From Saccoglossus kowalevskii (Eukaryota; Hemichordata; Enteropneusta; Harrimaniidae), in assembly GCF_000003605.2 (NCBI RefSeq), contig NW_003158743.1:23274-72138 (forward strand): a DNA stretch of 48,865 nt, given 5' to 3'. Shown here piece by piece: positions 43,671-48,865 of the stretch. Below the pieces are notes generated by a model that did not search any database, was not told the origin of the DNA, and saw only the letters and a list, made by a program, of their open reading frames with translations. The position numbers and the translations under genes were made by a program. The first letter of the stretch is position 1. Every line of letters starts with the position of its first letter.

Positions 43671-46600
43671 TTGTATAGTTGTCAATACTAAATACAATTA
43701 GTAAAAAATATGTTTATACAATTATAAACATATTGTTTATACTCTAGTTAACGTCAGACGTTGCACCTTGACTAAAGTCGTTCAGTCCTAGCCAAGATAC
43801 AAGGTCTGATTTACAATAGCGGCTTACAAAATACGTTAAAGCTATGTAGCTAAGATAATACTGGTTTAAAAATTATGTACAGTTATCTGTGGCATAACAC
43901 TTAGCATATAAATGAAACTGTTAGAATTAAATTCTGAATATAAATACCAGTTTAACCAATTAACAATCTACATAAAACAAAAGATTTACAAAAATAAACT
44001 AACAGCAAGTACAATAGGACACATGACCACCAGTAGTACAATACAAAGAAACCTTTCATGTGGACGGATAAGGGTGTTATTTTATAGTGTAAGCTAAGTA
44101 ATGTTATACACTGGAATACATCAGTGTCCATGGTCAGAACCGATATTAATATAATGTCAATGTTAACAAGAAACACAAAATACATATAATAAACAAGGCA
44201 AACTTTAGTGTATATTATTTGAAAACCAGTAGTCCGGTTTTTCACGTAATTTCAATCCTAAAATCCTAAAGAAAACTATTTCAAAGATTAAACACAAAAG
44301 CAAACTACAATGTAACCAGCCAGTTCTATGCATATGAGGATCTGGGAAATCACTGTGCTTCAGTGTGGGAAAGTGGGAGCTGTGGAAATTTGACTATCAC
44401 TCAAAACTTTCAAGCACTGACGTGAAAATTTCGAAAAGGTGATAGGAGTTTTGAATAATAATGGTGTGGTTGCAGAGGCGGCGGCACGAAATCTTGCATG
44501 AAGGGGCGAGATCTGCTCATGAACTCTCGCGCCGAAGGAATATGTGGATTATGTCCACGTGACGACCAAACGACTGGTTGATTCGCGCGGCGAACTTCTG
44601 ATACCTGGGTGTATAAATAATTCCCGCACGTTGCCTTAAAATAAAAATAAAATATCAGAAAATAACTCCGTATTATGACTCATATTTAGACAGAGAACTT
44701 AATACATTTCATTACAGACAATGAGAAATGTCACTGTTCTATAGTGTACATTAAAGGCCATCCAAAGTTTATCATGTAAAGTAAGCATGGGAACATAACG
44801 GGAAACATTGTTGATTCCACTCTGATCTATCATTATTTTCGTTGAGCCGACCGCCGACTCGATGCGATTTGCTTACTTCGAATCCTATTGTTGAAAGGGA
44901 GATGTCGCCATCACAGGCATACCGTCGAGAACTACAGCTAAACTTTAAATTGTAATTGCATTACCGCCAATTGATCAATTGTAATTACGTCAAAAACCAA
45001 AATGTTATATTCTAGAAAACAATAGAAATTATTGGCTGTCATTAGTCACGAACTTCGCATGAACAAATCCCTCAAAACTAAGCAAATATTAAAATAGAAT
45101 AGCGTTTTCTATTTGAACTGAAATAAACAAACACAGGCAAAAAAAACCCCAAAACACAAAACATCTAACAACAAATGGATATACAACTAAAAAAACAGAT
45201 TTGAAGATTATGTATTGAAAAAGAATCACTTTGATCGATTAGGAACAACTATAAGTATAGTGTACCAACAAATGTATTAAAGTTATGCACATGAATTATT
45301 TCATCTGTATTACATAGTTTTGGAAAAATGAGCCATCTATACAATTAGGAAATTTTCAGGGGTCATTATTCACTGACAGGTCTATCCTAAGTAAATGGCT
45401 TCGTATGGTTTCACTGTCTTCACTGAAACAGAGACAATAGAGCGGCCAATTAGTGGCTCTGTTAACTGTGATTTATAAACGATTTATAAAATGTGAATGT
45501 TTCAAAGAGCACTGTGTAAAAACTTTTCAAAGAAAACACTAATGAATAACCATTATGTTCAATCAAGATCAGGGTATGCTTTCAAAAGTTAAACAGTTTT
45601 AAGTGCACTTTCACCTAAAATGCATGATTTTAACCCAAAATCAACATCACTTAATATGGTATCATAGTACATTATTGTAAACCATTAAACTCGAAAGTTT
45701 AAATAAAACTCTTTCAAATGATATATAACTTGATGGGTAAAAAGTATATTTTTTGTGTGTAATTACAGCAATCAGAGCCAATTAGAAATATAATCCCCCA
45801 ACCTGCATCTCTACCTTAAATACCGTTCCTTATAAACACACTATACATTGTAGGTAGGTTTGATATTTGGAACATATAGTTAGCTTTAAAATTGGGGCAA
45901 CCATATGGAATTAACCGAATTGTAATTAAAATTAACAGCAGTAAAGTTGAATCGTTTCTATACATTACAATAACCGTATATCAAATGTATTTTGACTGAA
46001 AATATAAATGTACATAATATGAAATGCATATAAATGTTGATCGAAAAATGTAGTAATGCAATATATCCTGTATATGAACATAATAAGCGTGTTATGTATT
46101 CCAAGTTGACTAGATCAATACAATGACCTACACAAATATATTTTATGTTCCTCATAATTTAGCATGTGGAGGAATGTATTAATTTATATGGAAACAAACA
46201 CACATAAACATAACCATTTAACGTTGATAACAAGATTCATTAGTTTGTTTTTATTGCCACGTCACTATAGTTTACCACTTGATGGTACTGTAAAGTTGTA
46301 AGTGGCTATTATGAACGCCTTCTGAAGGCCCAGGCTTTATTATTGTTTTGTTGTAGTCTTATTAGGTTTTAAAATGCCAAGCTCAAGAATAGGAACTATA
46401 GCGGTTATGCGACTTGTTTCGCCATGTGTTTAGCTTTTTTGTTTAAAGGTCTTAAACTTCTTTAAACTCTGTGACTTTGCAGCCATGTGGAATTTAATGT
46501 TTACAATTCACTTTTTCTACCCATTCATCATATTGATATCATAACTGACTAGCATCAATGTGCACACAAATATTATGGAATAAATTTGGTCGCCACGTTG

Positions 46601-46753
46601 GTCAACATTCTCCAACTTCCAATTGCTTTGCACACTTAACATGTCTACAAAGAATACGTTAATTGTGCATATTAGTGTTGGTATCCATTACCATCTGAGC
46701 CATAAAAACTGAGCTTGTGTAAAATATGGCTGTTGCTTGGCCTGTAGCTTTAA
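43671..46753. other. Intergenic stretch between the possible LTR and the TRAF2-like gene
   Basis: No gene, RNA gene or clear repeat is seen. A locally GC-richer segment at about 44465-44600 (GCGGCGGCACGAAATC, CTCGCGCCGAAGG, TTCGCGCGGCGAAC) stands out from the AT-rich background but carries no coding signal that I can support. Confidence 0.4.
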
Positions 46754-46759
46754 TTTATT
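46754..46759 (-). promoter_or_regulatory. Candidate polyadenylation signal of the TRAF2-like gene
   Basis: TTTATT on the plus strand (AATAAA on the minus strand), about 230 bases after the stop codon. Confidence 0.45.
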
Positions 46760-46990
46760 CTGTCACTGGGTTGTTAACAATTATAGTAACTAACATTCTC
46801 TATGATTCATAGTGGGAATCAATAAAATACAGACACCGATCTAAAGTACAAGGAACACCATGGAAATGAGTGAATTATTGTTACTCTTGCCAAATAGTAT
46901 AGTTGCATATTCTGTTCAATTGTATGGCAACAGTATTACATCTGATTATAAGTAAAGAAACGTATGCCGAACGCGACATTGTGCTTGCAT

Positions 46991-48330
46991 TTAGGTTATA
47001 TCAGTTGTATCAACTATGATTTTTATAAAAGCTACATCATCTTTGACATATGCGTGACGAGAACTATTTAGTTCCGTTAAGGGCATAAATAGTGGACATC
47101 CACTAGCCACATTCATGTCCTGCTCTGGTCGTTTGAAAGAACTGGACGTTGGATCAGGTCGAAATGCATCAATAACATGCTCTCTGTTGTTTTGATCCAA
47201 CCACATTAAGGTAACTTTCTGACGAAATGGCCATCTCAGAAGAGCATCAAATTGACCTTTCATGATGACAAAGAACAAAGACACATGATTGCCTTTTCCC
47301 ATTCCATCACCATTGAGGTAAATACGGGCACACATTTTGTAACCATGGCGACTAGTGTAGAAACATGGGGAGTAAATTGACACAGTTTTACGCGATACAG
47401 CATCATTGCGTTTTTTGAGAAAATTGGTAATTTTCCAAACCAACTCACCATCATGAGATGCCATCTCTGACATTGTATTATCTTGTTTTGCTAGTGCCAA
47501 TTCTTTCAAAAGTTGGTCTTGCGCACTGACTTTACGTTCCAATGCCTGTATGCGATCTACGTGTTGTATTGCTTGAGTTTGCATGGTGTGCATAGTTCTC
47601 GCATCTTGTTCTATTTGATTGTTCAACACAGTTATGACCCCTTCATATGTATGAATGTTAGTTTCAAGTGATTTCAATTTCTCCTGAAAAGAAGATAGTG
47701 TTTTTGTTTGTTGCTCTACAGTGTCATGCACTTGTTTGTTTTGCTTCTGAGACAGAACAGAGGGTTGATCCCCAGTGTGACACATGTGTGTGCATAGTCT
47801 CTGTATTTCTGTTCGGAGCTCACTTAACTTGGTTCGATGTTCTACCACCTGTTCTTTTATGCGATATACCTCGCCACGTTTGCATTCCATATTTTGTATC
47901 ACATCAGACAGTTCTTTCGTTTGATTTAATAGCAATACAGAATGCTCACCGACGGTTGTTAGATTGTGACTACTAATGTCATCTTTTCTTACCTGTCAAC
48001 AACAAGCAAGTATTAAACATATGTGTATTTCATGAAAATAAATATTTAAGCATTTTGACATTAATGAATGTGCCTGAAATTAACCAGTACCCCCATGATA
48101 TTAAACGTGAAAACTGCTGTCTACTGACTGAACAGTTGGTTGACATTCTTAATGGGACGACACACGAACCGATGAATTCCGATGAATGTGTACAACATGT
48201 ATATTAATGTTTTCCAGAACACATACGAGTATTTAGTACAAGCTATACTTACTAGTGTTTTACATCCAACATCCTGAAATGGACAATCTACCATCTTTCT
48301 CGAACATTCAGATTCAAGATGACCATTTAA
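46991..48330 (-). CDS. TRAF2-like TNF receptor-associated factor, 3' part (zinc finger, coiled coil, MATH)
   Basis: Two exons are visible. 48330-48253 encodes LNGHLESECSRKMVDCPF and QDVGCKTL, the start of a TRAF-type zinc finger. It splices in phase 0 to 47992-46991, whose VRKDDISSHNL completes the finger. That 1002-nt exon then has a coiled coil of about 150 residues with two Cys in RLCTHMCH, and a MATH domain from DGELVWKITNFLKKRN to the TAA at 46993-46991. The MATH signatures FYTSRHGYKMCARIYLNGDG, NNREHVIDAFRPD, ASGCPLFMPL and VKDDVAFIKIIVD match TRAF2 and TRAF1 more closely than TRAF3. It is a trimeric cytosolic adaptor that binds receptor tails through MATH and signals to NF-kB and JNK. 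The RING and earlier zinc fingers must lie beyond 48865. The visible part, 359 residues, is intact. Confidence 0.88.
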
Positions 48331-48682
48331 CTGCAGAGGAAATAAAACAGATCAACATTTGTCAATTAATGAATGAAGATCCCGGAAAATAGGTTCGTAT
48401 CTAGTAATTATAAAGTCTTGGTGTCTCATTGGAGAGTATTTACGGAAATCTAACTGTATAGAAGACTGCTAAATCATCGATTGAAATTACCGTAGAAATG
48501 GGATCAAGAAGGCAGGCGCATATGTGCGATGTACACAGTGAATTTATTTTGTGGCCTAGTTGAGAACTTTATACTTAGTGATTGGATTGATATTCATTAT
48601 TTTTAATTGATTGAGACTTATTTGTTGTGTTATCTTTTTTATTTGAACACAATTGGAACTATTTTGGTATAATTGGATTCGC
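48331..48682. other. Intron of the TRAF2-like gene, no further exon seen
   Basis: I searched the minus strand here for an earlier TRAF zinc-finger or RING exon and found none. The sequence is plain AT-rich DNA. Confidence 0.5.
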
Positions 48683-48686
48683 TTAA

Positions 48687-48818
48687 AATGTGCTACTGTA
48701 GGGTAGTATTGTTCTTAATTTCCTCATTTCTGATATCAATACAAGAAATTATCAGAAAAAAATCTAAAACGAACAAATAAAATATTTTTGTGAAAACAAA
48801 CCATTACAGTAGCACATT
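48687..48818. mobile_element. 132-bp MITE with TTAA target duplication in a TRAF gene intron
   Basis: The left end AATGTGCTACTGTA and right end TACAGTAGCACATT are perfect 14-bp inverted repeats. TTAA lies directly outside both (48683-48686 and 48819-48822). The interior is AT-rich and non-coding. This is a different family from the TTAA-flanked element at 36862-37018. Confidence 0.75.
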
Positions 48819-48865
48819 TTAAAGTTCCTGTGAAATGGCTGCTATTTTCACACCTAAAATTATCC

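Noticed and set aside
47668-47976. 102-residue plus-strand open frame
   Set aside because: It is the antisense of the TRAF coiled-coil exon.
1-48865. CRISPR arrays, bacterial operons, prophage
   Set aside because: The sequence is clearly that of a spliced animal genome. The tandem repeats lack spacers and any cas-like gene.

Overview
The window looks like a stretch of AT-rich genome from a marine invertebrate animal. The genes have many small exons with GT-AG introns of 0.1 to 2 kb. The non-coding DNA is full of short palindromic elements, minisatellites and LINE remnants. The protein types (a cilia-associated coiled-coil protein, a CAP/EGF/ShK mosaic, a TRAF2-like adaptor) suggest a deuterostome-like animal. 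A hemichordate is my guess from style alone, and the sequence does not settle it. One assembly gap of 50 N lies at 36449-36498.

Layout. (1) 1051-29223, plus strand: one gene, the orthologue of CCDC180. I could trace 32 coding exons whose phases add up to 4644 nt, or 1547 residues plus stop. It has a DUF4455-type N-terminal half, a Ser/Pro-rich linker, a middle coiled-coil section, a basic Ser-rich linker and a DUF4456-type C-terminal domain. Its introns hold two large minisatellites (26 bp and 21 bp units), several MITE-like palindromes, probable SINEs, a LINE 3' end and a composite repeat. (2) 29224-34066: no protein gene seen, but several inverted repeats and an unusual 21-bp array that reverses orientation at its middle. 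(3) 37701 down to 34067, minus strand: a secreted CAP-superfamily protein with CRISP-like cysteines, EGF-like and ShKT modules, broken by the assembly gap inside the CAP domain. (4) 37702-46753: gene-poor, with a decayed LINE, an AT-rich degenerate tandem array, a possible solo LTR and one small Cys-containing fragment. (5) 48330 down to 46991, minus strand: the 3' part of a TRAF2-like gene (last TRAF zinc finger, coiled coil, MATH domain). Its RING and first zinc fingers lie beyond the window.

The three genes have no evident shared pathway. They are a motile-cilium/sperm-type coiled-coil protein, a secreted mosaic protein and a cytosolic TNF-receptor adaptor. All exon boundaries are my own reading of splice consensus and frame. 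Family names come from remembered protein families, not from a database search.
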